Assembly: GCA_012960755.1 (NCBI GenBank)
Contig: DUAT01000161.1
Location: 33,017 to 69,533, forward strand
DNA: 36,517 nt
Source of the DNA: Gammaproteobacteria bacterium
GTDB taxonomy: Bacteria; Pseudomonadota; Gammaproteobacteria; Pseudomonadales; Azotimanducaceae_A
Direction: 5' to 3'
A program made the translations under genes and the position numbers. The notes below the pieces were generated by a model. That model was not told the DNA's origin. It did not search any database and saw only the letters and a list, made by a program, of their open reading frames with translations. Positions 1-8,621 of this stretch are shown here, piece after piece (the stretch's first letter is position 1; every line of letters starts with the position of its first letter).

Positions 1-1518
1 AGCATTCCAATCAGTAATGCGGGCGAAGAGCTCTATTTTGGTTTGGCGGCGACCAACGCCCTTGATGACCAACTGTCGATAGCTTTTTTTCAACCTGACA
101 AGGAAGCATTTCTGGAATATGAAATCAGCAAGCTGGTGCAATCGCTGGTGACACCTGAAAAGCCCGTGGTAGGTTTGCTGAGTTCCATCAAGGTGCAGGA
201 AGATGTGAATATGCAAACATTCCAGACAACCCCGGCCTGGATTGTGATTGACCAGATCAGCCAGCTATTTGATTTGCAAACCGTTGACGCATCAATCACG
301 CAAGTCCCACCTGAGATTGACCTGCTGATACTGATACATCCAAAAGCGCTCGACGAAGCCACGCTATATGCCATAGACCAGTTTGCAATGGCTGGTGGTC
401 GATTGCTGGTCTTCGTCGATCCGCTGGCTGAACGGGATCGCCCTGCTTCACAGAATCCAATGATGCCCGGGCCTCCGCCTTCTCCCTCTGACCTGAATAA
501 GTTATTGGGTACCTGGGGTGTCACCCTTCGGGAAGGATTTGTATTGCTGGACGCGCAAACTGCACTTGCGGTGAGTGGTGGCCGTTCCGGACAACCCGTT
601 CGACATCTGGCGATTCTAGGCATGGGCCCCGATAATTTCTCTCAGGATGATGTCTCCATCTCGTCACTGGAATCTATTAACTTCGCCTCAGCAGGGATTC
701 TGGATATTGACCCACAATCTCAGGCAACCATTATCACGTTAATCCAGTCCAGCGCCTATGCGAAACCGTTAGAAACCATGAGAATGCAATTTCTGACAGA
801 CCCATCGGATCTGCAAAAAGATTTTGAGCCGACCGGTGAACGTTATCCCGTTTCTGTTCGGATAGCAGGAAAGGCGAATTCAGCATTTGAATCCAGTGTA
901 GGTGATTCCGGTGGTAAGACTCAAGAAGGCAAGGCCCATATAGCTTCAACGGATGAACTGAATGTCATCGTTGTTGCCGACACCGATTTGCTGGCTGACC
1001 AGATGTGGGTCCAGGTCCAGAACTTTTTCGGTCAGCAGATTGCCAACCCCTGGGCTAATAACGGCGACTTTGTGATCAATGCCGTCGATAACCTGGTAGG
1101 TAGTGCTGCACTCATTAATGTTCGTAGTCGTGGTCGGTTCTCTCGGCCGTTTGATGTGGTGTTGGACTTAAGGCGTGAAGCAGAAGCCAGCTACCTCGAA
1201 AGCGCGAATGATTTACAGGCACAACTTGCAGAAACAGAGCAGAAACTGACGCAACTGCAATCTACCCAGGGAGATCAAGGCCTGTTAAGCCTGACGCCTG
1301 AACAGGAGGAAGCGATCATTCAGTTTCGGCAGGAGAAATTACGAATTCGCAAACAGTTAAGGGATGTGCGCCATCAACTGGATAAAGACATCGAGAATTT
1401 GGGGACGAACATCAAATTTTTGAATATCGCCCTGATTCCCATTCTCTTAACTTTGATGTTGTTGATGTTCAACTACATCCGCCTGCGGAATGCCAGGGTG
1501 CCACATCATGAGTCGTAA
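1..1518 (+). CDS. GldG-family ABC transporter auxiliary protein, 5' truncated
   Basis: The frame is open from base 1, so the gene starts left of the window; 505 residues are visible. The sequence resembles the Gld-type 'ABC-type uncharacterized transport system' auxiliary family (GldG in gliding bacteria), an extracytoplasmic domain with a C-terminal anchor. Visible parts are an N-terminal stretch with the motif NAGEELYFGLAATNA, a middle alpha/beta domain, a Gln/Glu-rich probable coiled coil encoded at about 1170-1400, and a final hydrophobic helix (FLNIALIPILLTLMLLMF) followed by a basic tail. It overlaps the start of the next gene by 11 bases, so the two are probably translated together. 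In this family the ATPase and permease genes usually lie just upstream, here outside the window. Non-gliding gammaproteobacteria also carry this set; its substrate is unknown to me. Confidence 0.8.
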   Translation, partial: SIPISNAGEELYFGLAATNALDDQLSIAFFQPDKEAFLEYEISKLVQSLVTPEKPVVGLLSSIKVQEDVNMQTFQTTPAWIVIDQISQLFDLQTVDASITQVPPEIDLLILIHPKALDEATLYAIDQFAMAGGRLLVFVDPLAERDRPASQNPMMPGPPPSPSDLNKLLGTWGVTLREGFVLLDAQTALAVSGGRSGQPVRHLAILGMGPDNFSQDDVSISSLESINFASAGILDIDPQSQATIITLIQSSAYAKPLETMRMQFLTDPSDLQKDFEPTGERYPVSVRIAGKANSAFESSVGDSGGKTQEGKAHIASTDELNVIVVADTDLLADQMWVQVQNFFGQQIANPWANNGDFVINAVDNLVGSAALINVRSRGRFSRPFDVVLDLRREAEASYLESANDLQAQLAETEQKLTQLQSTQGDQGLLSLTPEQEEAIIQFRQEKLRIRKQLRDVRHQLDKDIENLGTNIKFLNIALIPILLTLMLLMFNYIRLRNARVPHHES

Positions 1519-2449
1519 CTGGATATGGGGCCTGGGTATTTCGATCCTGGTCATGTTGTCGATCGTTGTATTTGATAGTAAACCGGTGACGGAGCAGGAT
1601 ACCCGCCTTGGCGAGTTCATGCTGCAAGGCTTGCGGGATGACTTGGCTGGTGTTCACAAGATGGTATTCAAAAACAGTGAGATGATTACCACTCTGGAGT
1701 CCCGGGACGGTAATTGGGTAGTACTTGAGAGATTTGGATTTGACGCAGACTTTGGAAAGTTGGCGGGTCTGCTCAAGGCAATCACCGGTTCCAGGTTAAC
1801 GGAAAGAAAGACCAGCAAGCCAAAAAATTTCAGCATTCTGGGTGTCGCCAGTAACGATCCGGACGCCGTTGAAATTGAGATCTTCTCGAAACAAAGCAGC
1901 TATACAGTGCTGGTGGGGAATTCAGTTTCGAATAGGACCGGCCAGTATATTCGTTTACTAAAACACGAAACCGAGGCGAACCAGGTCTGGCTTATCGACA
2001 CAGAATTGGAAAGCTCCGCAGACCCTGCTTACTGGCTTGATGATGCGGTGATCGATGTAGAGGCGGAGCGGGTACAACGGGTCATGTTTTCCCAAGGTGA
2101 GGTCGTATTGGTCGCTGAGAGAAAGGATGGCGAATTAGAATTGCAGGGGCTGGCCGAGGGGGCAGAATTGCGATACCCGACGATTGTCAATACGCTGGCC
2201 AGAGCATTGGTGAATGTCAGGTTGATAGACCTGGTACCCGCAGGGCAAGTTGATTTTAGTTCTGCCTCAAAAGCACAGTTCAGCCTGGATGACGAGTCAG
2301 AAATTAATCTTGTGGTGGTAGAAACCCAAGGCAGTTACTGGCTTAATCTATTAGATCATGCACATTCAGAATGGGCTTTCGAAGTGGATAGCCTGGTGTT
2401 CGAAAATTTGACCAAACAACCCGAGGATCTGCTTAAGCAAGCAGACTAG
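1508..2449 (+). CDS. DUF4340 domain-containing membrane-anchored protein
   Basis: The protein is 313 aa when started at the ATG inside the end of the GldG-like gene. That start gives a clean N-terminal anchor (MSRNWIWGLGISILVMLSIV) right after the initiator; an upstream in-frame ATG at 1490 adds six residues and lies deeper in the previous gene. After the anchor comes a soluble, mostly beta-strand region with repeated short blocks such as DGNWVV and GSYWLN, typical of DUF4340 proteins encoded beside GldG-type proteins. It most likely acts in the periplasm as an accessory part of the same ABC system. No catalytic residues are evident. Family assignment rests on context plus general sequence character. 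Confidence 0.75.
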   Translation: MSRNWIWGLGISILVMLSIVVFDSKPVTEQDTRLGEFMLQGLRDDLAGVHKMVFKNSEMITTLESRDGNWVVLERFGFDADFGKLAGLLKAITGSRLTERKTSKPKNFSILGVASNDPDAVEIEIFSKQSSYTVLVGNSVSNRTGQYIRLLKHETEANQVWLIDTELESSADPAYWLDDAVIDVEAERVQRVMFSQGEVVLVAERKDGELELQGLAEGAELRYPTIVNTLARALVNVRLIDLVPAGQVDFSSASKAQFSLDDESEINLVVVETQGSYWLNLLDHAHSEWAFEVDSLVFENLTKQPEDLLKQAD

Positions 2450-2460
2450 AGCGTACCGAA

Positions 2461-3243
2461 GTGGACTACGAATTCATTAAGCTTGAAAAAGATGGCGCCG
2501 TTGCAAGGCTAATTCTTAATCGACCCAAAATCATGAATGCGCTGCATAGCGGTATTATGGAAGAAATCGAGTCCGCCTCTCGTGCCTTTCTTCATGACGA
2601 GCAGACCCGGGTAGTCATTTTCTCTGGCGTTGGAAAGCACTTTAGCTCCGGCGCAGATTTAAGCCATCGCGGCGAAAAACAGACCCTCGTCATGCAACGT
2701 CGCACCAGTGGGCTCGGTGCCCGAATGATCAGGGCGATACTCGAAATAAATCAGGTAACGATAGCGGCGATTCATGGCGCATCACTGGGTGGCGGTGCGT
2801 GCATCCCGACCGCATGCGATTTTCGGATCGGCAGCGACGACTGTTTCGTTGGCTATCCCGAAGTGAATCTGGGCATGAACCTGATGTGGCACGCCCTGCC
2901 CCTGTGTGTCAGGTTGATTGGTCCAGCCAGGGCGAAACGGATGATTATGCTGGGTTCCCGTGAAAATGCGGAAACACTGCTGGACTGGGGTTTTTTAGAT
3001 CAGATTGTACCCCTTGATGAACTGCAGCAGGTGGCGACACAGATGGCAGATGAATACGCAGCCCAGCCACCGATTGCAGTACAGATGATCAAGCAAAGTA
3101 TCAATGCGGTAAGCGCAGCGATGGATGATGCGATTATGCATATGGATACCGACCAGAACATCCTGACCCAATCAACTTATGATCGTGCAGAAGGCGTTAA
3201 GGCATTTTTCGAAAAGCGCGATCCTGTTTTTAAAGGCGACTAG
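2461..3243 (+). CDS. Enoyl-CoA hydratase/isomerase family protein
   Basis: A 260-aa crotonase-fold protein starting at GTG, 11 bases after the DUF4340 stop. The N-terminal LILNRPKIMNAL, the first oxyanion-hole segment HFSSGADLS and the second one ASLGGGACIPTACDFRIG are all plain. The first acidic catalytic residue of hydratases is kept (Glu in GYPEVNLG). The second (Glu164 of rat mitochondrial hydratase) seems to be replaced by Arg in the segment GPARAKRMIML, by eye alignment. That makes a classical hydratase reaction uncertain; an isomerase, another crotonase activity or a different acyl-CoA substrate is possible. No other beta-oxidation gene is directly adjacent on this strand. It converges on the biotinyl carrier gene with only 32 bases between the stops. 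Confidence 0.88.
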   Translation: MDYEFIKLEKDGAVARLILNRPKIMNALHSGIMEEIESASRAFLHDEQTRVVIFSGVGKHFSSGADLSHRGEKQTLVMQRRTSGLGARMIRAILEINQVTIAAIHGASLGGGACIPTACDFRIGSDDCFVGYPEVNLGMNLMWHALPLCVRLIGPARAKRMIMLGSRENAETLLDWGFLDQIVPLDELQQVATQMADEYAAQPPIAVQMIKQSINAVSAAMDDAIMHMDTDQNILTQSTYDRAEGVKAFFEKRDPVFKGD

Positions 3244-3275
3244 ATTTGATTTAGTATAAAAGTCGAGATTCGGGT

Positions 3276-3497
3276 TTAGCTTTCAATCACCGCCAAAATC
3301 TGGTCTTCCTCGACGCTGTCTTCTTCCTTGACCCGCAATTCCTTTATGATGCCTGCAGTCGTTGCTTCGACGGGAATTTCCATTTTCATGGATTCGAGTA
3401 TCATAATGACATCTTCTAATTCAACCCTGTCGCCGACCTTGACTTCGATTTTCCAGACGTTACCTGTTATCTCTGATTCTACTTCTTCTAATGGCAT
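3276..3497 (-). CDS. Stand-alone biotinyl/lipoyl carrier protein (BCCP-like, 73 aa)
   Basis: A single biotinyl/lipoyl domain spanning the whole 73-residue protein. The biotinylation motif ESMKMEIPV is present, with the modified Lys between the two Met, and the hallmark hairpin strands lie on both sides (GDRVELEDVIMIL, then AGIIKELRVKEEDSVEEDQIL). Such carriers pass carboxyl groups in acyl-CoA carboxylases; stand-alone versions of about 70 aa are known. No biotin carboxylase or carboxyltransferase gene lies in the window, so its partner is elsewhere. It starts 8 bases after the stop of the serine hydrolase gene on the same strand and is probably the last gene of that operon. Its actual modification by biotin is inferred from the MKM motif. 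Confidence 0.85.
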   Translation of the reverse strand: MPLEEVESEITGNVWKIEVKVGDRVELEDVIMILESMKMEIPVEATTAGIIKELRVKEEDSVEEDQILAVIES

Positions 3498-3505
3498 AAT
3501 GCTTC

Positions 3506-4699
3506 TTACTCGATGATTGATTGATAGGCAGTGACACGAAGTTCACGACGAATTGGATAGGACGAAGAGGGTAGTAGTTGGGTCAGTAGAATGACCAACA
3601 GTTCTTCCGAGGGGTCGGCAAAGAAATAGGTGCTGGCAGCACCTCCCCAGGCGAATTCACCCGGTGACCCAAGAATCTGCGCTGTGGCTGGATTCAGCAT
3701 CACAGAAAAGCCAAGCCCGAAACCGATCCCGTCGTATGGAGTTTCGCTGAACACCGCTTGCCCCATGCTCGTCAGGTCACCGTTGCCGGGTAGATGGTTG
3801 CTGGTCATCAATTCAATGGTTTTGCGACCCAGTATTCGAACGCCTTCGAATTCACCCTTGTTGAGCAGCATTTGCCCGAATTTAAAATAGTCATGAATGG
3901 TTGAGACCAGCCCGCCGCCGCCTGAAAAAAATTCACGTTTCTTTAAGTAAGGGCTCGATTCGGGGGAGTCTGCCAACTGCAAACTGTCCTCTGCCGTGTG
4001 CTCATAATTCGCTGCGAACCGGTGGACTTTATCTTCCGGCACATGAAAATCAGTATCTTCCATACCCAGCGGATCGAGAATTTGTTCACGTAGAAATTCG
4101 TTGAATGGAATGTCGGATATCTTTTGTACCAGGTAGCCGCAAACATCTGTGGCCACACTGTAGCTCCATCGCGACCCGGGGGTAAACAGTAAAGGGATGT
4201 TGGCGAGTTTTTCTACCATCTGTTCAAGATCATCTGACTGTTCGACCGCCTCATCCCGGTACATCTCATCAACGGCGGTTGAGCGCATAAACCCATAGGT
4301 GAGGCCGGATGTATGGGTCAGCAGATCACGAATTGTCATTTCGCGCTCTGTCGGTGTATTGCCGGAAGCGCCGTATACCTCCAGGTCCTTGAAAGCCGGG
4401 ATGTATCTGGACACTGGGTCATCAAGCTGAAAGTTCCCATCTTCGTACAGCATCATTAACGCGGTACTGGTGAGGGGTTTGGTCATCGAGTAGATACGAA
4501 AAATCGTATCTTCGGCCATGTCCTTGTCTGCTTCTACATCCATTTTTCCCTGGCATTGCAGATGCGCGATCTTACCTCTTCTTGCGACAAGGGTAATGGT
4601 ACCGGCGAGCTTCCGCTCATCAATATAACGTTGTGTCAGATGGTCTATCTTGTAGAGTCGAGCGCCAGATATTCCTATGTCTTCAGGTGTCACTTTCAT
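3506..4699 (-). CDS. Serine hydrolase, beta-lactamase class C / EstB-like family
   Basis: A 397-aa protein of the penicillin-binding/beta-lactamase fold. The SxxK catalytic motif is at residues 71-74 (SMTK, inside FRIYSMTKPLTS), and the Tyr motif is at about residue 180 (WSYSVATDV), as in EstB-type esterases. The HTSGLTYG block between them is also characteristic. No signal peptide is visible, so a cytoplasmic esterase or lactonase role is likelier than cell-wall work or drug resistance. A good ribosome binding site (GAAGAGG, 5'-3' on the minus strand) precedes the ATG. It lies 38 bases downstream of the alcohol dehydrogenase gene and 8 bases upstream of the carrier protein gene, consistent with one transcript. 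The substrate cannot be read from the sequence. Confidence 0.88.
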   Translation of the reverse strand: MKVTPEDIGISGARLYKIDHLTQRYIDERKLAGTITLVARRGKIAHLQCQGKMDVEADKDMAEDTIFRIYSMTKPLTSTALMMLYEDGNFQLDDPVSRYIPAFKDLEVYGASGNTPTEREMTIRDLLTHTSGLTYGFMRSTAVDEMYRDEAVEQSDDLEQMVEKLANIPLLFTPGSRWSYSVATDVCGYLVQKISDIPFNEFLREQILDPLGMEDTDFHVPEDKVHRFAANYEHTAEDSLQLADSPESSPYLKKREFFSGGGGLVSTIHDYFKFGQMLLNKGEFEGVRILGRKTIELMTSNHLPGNGDLTSMGQAVFSETPYDGIGFGLGFSVMLNPATAQILGSPGEFAWGGAASTYFFADPSEELLVILLTQLLPSSSYPIRRELRVTAYQSIIE

Positions 4700-4737
4700 T
4701 TCTTTACCTCTTCAAAAGAAACCGTGCGCGTACCCTG

Positions 4738-5823
4738 CTACTGATCAAACATGATGATATGGCGGGCTTCCTGTCCAGACTTCAGGGCATTAAGCGCGTC
4801 GTTGACGTCTGCCAGCTTGATATGCTTTGAAATCATCTGGTCCAGGTGTAATTTTCCATCAAGATAGAAATCAACGAATCGGGGCATATCAACGCGAAAA
4901 CGGTTTGAGCCCATATTGGAGCCCTGGATTTTCTTTTCTGAGAGAAAATCAACACCGTGTAACTCAACCATGGTACCGACTGGGATCATGCCGATAATAG
5001 TTGCCACACCGCCAGCCCCCAGCATCTGGAAAGACTGCTCTGCCGTGGCTTTGAGGCCGATGGCTTCAAATGAATAGTCACAACCGCCCTGGGTGAGTTC
5101 TTTGACTTCGTCGACAGCATCTCCAGAACTGGCGTTGACTGTATGGGTAGCGCCTACTGCCTTGGCGAGTTCCAGTTTTGACTCAACCATATCAACGGCA
5201 ATGATTTGTGAGGCGCCAGCAATGGCAGCGCCGTTAACAGCGGCAAGCCCAACACCGCCACAACCGATTACAGCAACAGTTGATCCAGGTTCTACCTTGG
5301 CGGTATGGAATACTGCACCCACGCCGGTGGTTGTGGAGCAGCCAATCAGCGCTGCCCTGTCCATAGGCATATCTTCGCGAACCTTCACCAGTGCGTGTTC
5401 GTGGATGAGCATGAGCTCTGCGAAAGATGAAAGATTCAGAAACTGGTGAACAGCGTTGCCATTCTGCGAAATACGGGATTCTTCTTCCGCCTTGCGTGAA
5501 ACCTCGGGTGAACTGCACAACGAAAGATGACCGGTCAGGCATTTATTGCAGTGGCCACAGAAAGCAGAAAGACAAGTAATGACATGGTCACCTTTTTTAA
5601 CATAAGTCACATCAGAGCCAACTTCCTCGACAACACCGGCGCTCTCATGGCCGAGAATAGTCGGCAGTAAATAAGGATAAGATCCATCCATAAAGTGCAG
5701 GTCACTGTGACACACGCCAGCGGCAATCGGTCGGACCAGTACTTCTCGAGGTGCAGGTTTGGAAATCTGCACTTCTTCGATCTCCATGGGAACATTTGCC
5801 TCGCGCAACACGGCTGCTTTCAT
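4738..5823 (-). CDS. Zinc-dependent alcohol dehydrogenase (MDR superfamily)
   Basis: A 361-aa medium-chain dehydrogenase. Catalytic zinc ligands are Cys38 (GVCHSDLH), His59/Glu60 (LGHESAG) and Cys162 (IGCSTTTGVGA). The structural zinc loop has Cys89, 92, 95 and 103 (CGHCNKCLTGHLSLC). The nucleotide-binding turn GCGGVG is at 187-192, and the acid after the second strand (VDMVESK) suggests NAD preference. The overall pattern is closest to class III-like or bacterial NAD(P)-dependent alcohol dehydrogenases. A strong ribosome binding site (AAGGAAG) sits upstream of the ATG. It is the first gene of the minus-strand set with the serine hydrolase and biotinyl carrier. The physiological alcohol is unknown. 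Confidence 0.92.
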   Translation of the reverse strand: MKAAVLREANVPMEIEEVQISKPAPREVLVRPIAAGVCHSDLHFMDGSYPYLLPTILGHESAGVVEEVGSDVTYVKKGDHVITCLSAFCGHCNKCLTGHLSLCSSPEVSRKAEEESRISQNGNAVHQFLNLSSFAELMLIHEHALVKVREDMPMDRAALIGCSTTTGVGAVFHTAKVEPGSTVAVIGCGGVGLAAVNGAAIAGASQIIAVDMVESKLELAKAVGATHTVNASSGDAVDEVKELTQGGCDYSFEAIGLKATAEQSFQMLGAGGVATIIGMIPVGTMVELHGVDFLSEKKIQGSNMGSNRFRVDMPRFVDFYLDGKLHLDQMISKHIKLADVNDALNALKSGQEARHIIMFDQ

Positions 5824-5913
5824 GATTCTTCCTTTATCTGGAGATATTTAGGGCACTAAAACTACCACGATTATGAAGCGAAAAGCTATGAGATTGCTTG
5901 AAACCATTTTGAA

Positions 5914-5934
5914 GCCATTTATAGCCATTTATAG
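5914..5934. repeat. Tandem 10-bp direct repeat in the divergent adh/folK intergenic region
   Basis: GCCATTTATA occurs twice head to tail (5914-5923 and 5924-5933), with a related copy AACCATTTTGA just upstream (5902-5912). The 10-base period places the copies on one face of the helix. The repeat overlaps a possible folK promoter: TTGAAA at 5898-5903 and TATAGC at 5920-5925, spaced 16. It could be an operator or simply part of the promoter; no regulator is identified. Confidence 0.5.
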
Positions 5935-5984
5935 AAGCAGCCTGAAGAATGCTCTGATAATAAGTCCCGGGAATAACGTAAGAT

Positions 5985-6491
5985 ATGCCAATGCAAACCC
6001 CGGTCATTATCGCCCTGGGATCGAATCTCGATTCCAATTTCGGTGGGCCCAAAGACAATCTGCTGGCTGCGGCAGGTGAGATTCAATCCGCGCTTGACGC
6101 TAGCGGCTGTTTGTCCTCCTTTTGGCAATCTGAACCACAGGATATGTCAGTCGGAACCGCAAATTTCGTCAATGCAGTTGTCGAAATCAGTACATCGCTA
6201 TCGGCCAGGGAATTGCTCGATACCCTGCATGGCATTGAAATAAAAATGGGTCGACCTGCTGAGCATGGGTCGAACAGATCCCGAACGATAGATCTGGATA
6301 TCATTACTTATGGCGATAGCCAGATCGACGAACCGGATCTAATCGTGCCCCATCCACAAGCGCATGCTCGGCTGTTTGTTCTGTTGCCCCTGGCTGAGTT
6401 AAGTCCGGAGCTGGTTCTACCGGGTCAGACCCTGACGGTCAGGGAACTAATTCCTACGGCAAAGGCAATGAAGATAAGTCGAGTGAAGTAG
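5985..6491 (+). CDS. folK: 2-amino-4-hydroxy-6-hydroxymethyldihydropteridine pyrophosphokinase
   Basis: This enzyme moves pyrophosphate from ATP to 6-hydroxymethyl-7,8-dihydropterin in folate synthesis. The 168-aa protein shows the family hallmarks: IIALGSNLD near the N-terminus, FVNAVVEI in the middle, and the signature SRTIDLDIITYG that holds the Mg-binding Asp pair. PHPQAHARLFVLLPLAEL follows as expected. The length is normal for FolK. The ATG at 5985 is chosen; one at 5991 is equally possible, and no strong ribosome binding site separates them. It stands alone, away from other folate genes, divergent from the alcohol dehydrogenase gene. Confidence 0.92.
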   Translation: MPMQTPVIIALGSNLDSNFGGPKDNLLAAAGEIQSALDASGCLSSFWQSEPQDMSVGTANFVNAVVEISTSLSARELLDTLHGIEIKMGRPAEHGSNRSRTIDLDIITYGDSQIDEPDLIVPHPQAHARLFVLLPLAELSPELVLPGQTLTVRELIPTAKAMKISRVK

Positions 6492-6581
6492 GTTCTATCG
6501 GCACTAAGCTCAACTACCATATTTATAGTATCCTTTCCCTCTCAACGCGGTGTGACTCAAGAAAAGTGAACAGCGTCAACC

Positions 6582-8129
6582 CTAGATTTTCGCCTCAGAA
6601 CTCCAATAGCTATCTCGGAGCTTTCTCTTGTACAACTTACCGGTAGGATGACGTGGCAACTGCTCGATAAAATCAATGCTCTTTGGGCACTTCACATGGG
6701 AGATGCTTTGTCGGCAATACTTTATCAGTTCTACGGCGAGATCTTCACTGGCCAGCGCAGGGTCCAGAAGTTCAACCACCGCTTTAACTTCCTCGCCAAA
6801 TTCATCATTCGGCACGCCGAACACCGCGACATCAGCCACCAGATCATGGTTAATCAGAATATTCTCGGTTTCCTGCGGGTAGATATTGACCCCCCCGGAA
6901 ATGATCATAAACAACTTTCGGTCTCGTAAATAAAGATAGCCTTCGTCGTCGACATATCCCATATCGCTCAGCGTCGACCAGCCTGCTTTGTTCTTGGCCT
7001 GGGCGGTTTTCTCCGGATCCTTGTAATAACTGAAATCTGATCCGTTGGCGAAATACACGGTGCCAATCTCACCATTCGGGACTTCAGCGCCAGCGTCATC
7101 CAGGATGCGGAGCTCACCGTGTATTGCCTTGCCGACACTGCCCTTGTGTGTCAACCATTCTTCTGTAGTGATGGCGGTAGAGCCATTGGCTTCAGTCCCT
7201 GAATAGTATTCGTAGAGTTTTGGACCAAACCAGTCAATGATTTTTTGCTTAATGTCGATTGGACATGGTGCGGCGGCGTGAATGACGTACTCCAGGCTGG
7301 AGACATCGTATGCGAGTCGGGTTTGCTCCGGCAGCTTCAGCATCCGGACAAACATGGTGGGCACCCATTGGCTGTGGGTAATATCGTCCCGTTGAATAAG
7401 CGCGAGCGCGGTTTCGGGGTCAAACTTCTCCATGATGGTCGCGGTACCCCCCAGTCGGGTCACCATCATGTTGTATCGTAGCGGGGCAGAGTGATAAAGC
7501 GGTGCTGTCGACAGGTATCGTGTGTCAGCTGAGACATTGTGAAGTTTTACCCGGGTTGTAAACAAGGTCGACACCGTTCCCATAGGTGCTCGTCGCAGCG
7601 GAAATCGCACGCCTTTCGGAACGCCAGTGGTGCCTGATGAATAGATCATTTCAGCACCTTCACATTCATCGACAACAGGAGAGGATGGAAATGCGCTCAG
7701 CGCCCGGTGCCAGTTGGGTGCCGCGACGGTTTCGCCATCGATTAGAAAGACGTGTATGTCTTGTAACTCCTCCGGGATAAGCTTGTCGAGATACTCTTGC
7801 CTGGTCACCAGAATTTTAACGTCAGAGTTTTTCAGAATGTAATGTATTTCGCCAGGCTGAAAAAGGATGCTGATCGGGGTGTAGTAGAGACCGGAACGCT
7901 GAGCTGCCCAGGTAATCTTGAGATAATTCTCATCGTTGTTTAGCAGCAGGGCGACTCCATCACCCGGTACGAGTCCATAGTGCCGAAATAGATGGGCGCC
8001 ACGATTAGAGGCATCGTTGAGTTGCTGGTAGGTGACCGTTTTACCTGAGGCGGCCATTTGATAGGCGAATTTATCGCCCTGGGTCTTAGCGTGGATTCCC
8101 GGGTAAAGTGGTGTAGTAGCCTGTATCAC
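6582..8129 (-). CDS. Acyl-CoA synthetase (AMP-dependent synthetase/ligase family)
   Basis: A 515-aa ANL-superfamily enzyme that probably activates a carboxylic acid to its CoA thioester through an acyl-AMP. The phosphate-binding loop YSSGTTGVPKG is at 163-173, YYSGTEANG lies in the middle, and the hinge/adenylate block GYLYLRDRKLFMIISGG comes before the C-terminal domain. The adenylation Lys is at about 498 in HPTGKLYKRKLRD. It starts with GTG, whose first base is the last base of the TAG stop of the upstream DUF1820 gene, so translational coupling is likely. The acid substrate cannot be told; medium- or long-chain fatty acids or aromatic acids are options. Its 3' end faces folK across about 90 bases with no clear terminator. 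Confidence 0.9.
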   Translation of the reverse strand: MIQATTPLYPGIHAKTQGDKFAYQMAASGKTVTYQQLNDASNRGAHLFRHYGLVPGDGVALLLNNDENYLKITWAAQRSGLYYTPISILFQPGEIHYILKNSDVKILVTRQEYLDKLIPEELQDIHVFLIDGETVAAPNWHRALSAFPSSPVVDECEGAEMIYSSGTTGVPKGVRFPLRRAPMGTVSTLFTTRVKLHNVSADTRYLSTAPLYHSAPLRYNMMVTRLGGTATIMEKFDPETALALIQRDDITHSQWVPTMFVRMLKLPEQTRLAYDVSSLEYVIHAAAPCPIDIKQKIIDWFGPKLYEYYSGTEANGSTAITTEEWLTHKGSVGKAIHGELRILDDAGAEVPNGEIGTVYFANGSDFSYYKDPEKTAQAKNKAGWSTLSDMGYVDDEGYLYLRDRKLFMIISGGVNIYPQETENILINHDLVADVAVFGVPNDEFGEEVKAVVELLDPALASEDLAVELIKYCRQSISHVKCPKSIDFIEQLPRHPTGKLYKRKLRDSYWSSEAKI

Positions 8130-8455
8130 TACTCTTTCTTGGGGGTAAAAGCCGGTGTGGGGAAATGCGACACATTGGTGCCCTTGGGTTCGCTTATTTT
8201 ACCCACGCCTTCTTTGGCGACCTCATCGATACGAACAATGGAATGCATGGGAATATAGCTGCGATTGACACCCTCAAACTCAGATTTCAGCTTTTCTTCT
8301 GCTGGATCGACCAGCATCTGGGAACGTTCGCCAAAAACGAGTTGTTCTACCTCTACGAAACCATACAGGTCGCTCTGGTAGATCTGATGAGCATAAATCT
8401 CAAAGATCTGACCTTGATTGTAGAAAATAACCTTGTAAATTGGCGTGCTCGACAT
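8129..8455 (-). CDS. DUF1820 family protein
   Basis: A 108-aa protein starting at MSSTPIYKVIFYNQG. The block IYKVIFYNQGQIFEIYAHQIYQ and the later VEVEQLVFGERSQMLVDPAEEKL are typical of DUF1820, a small conserved gammaproteobacterial family often encoded next to miaB. The longer frame running up to 8584 adds 43 residues that do not look like this family, so I use the ATG at 8455, which has a GGAA ribosome binding site. Function is unknown. The stop codon overlaps the GTG of the acyl-CoA synthetase by one base. Divergent from miaB. Confidence 0.85.
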   Translation of the reverse strand: MSSTPIYKVIFYNQGQIFEIYAHQIYQSDLYGFVEVEQLVFGERSQMLVDPAEEKLKSEFEGVNRSYIPMHSIVRIDEVAKEGVGKISEPKGTNVSHFPTPAFTPKKE

Positions 8456-8621
8456 ATTTCCAGATCGTTCCTGTAAGAATAATGCTAATGGTGTAAAGCC
8501 CATTAAGGGATAGAGTGAGCGAGTGTCCTCACAATAGCAAGGGTTCTTCGTAAGCATATATGTGTATGAAACCGTAAATTTCAAGGGGCTTTACTACCCC
8601 TCGCGGTATCAACTGTCTATA

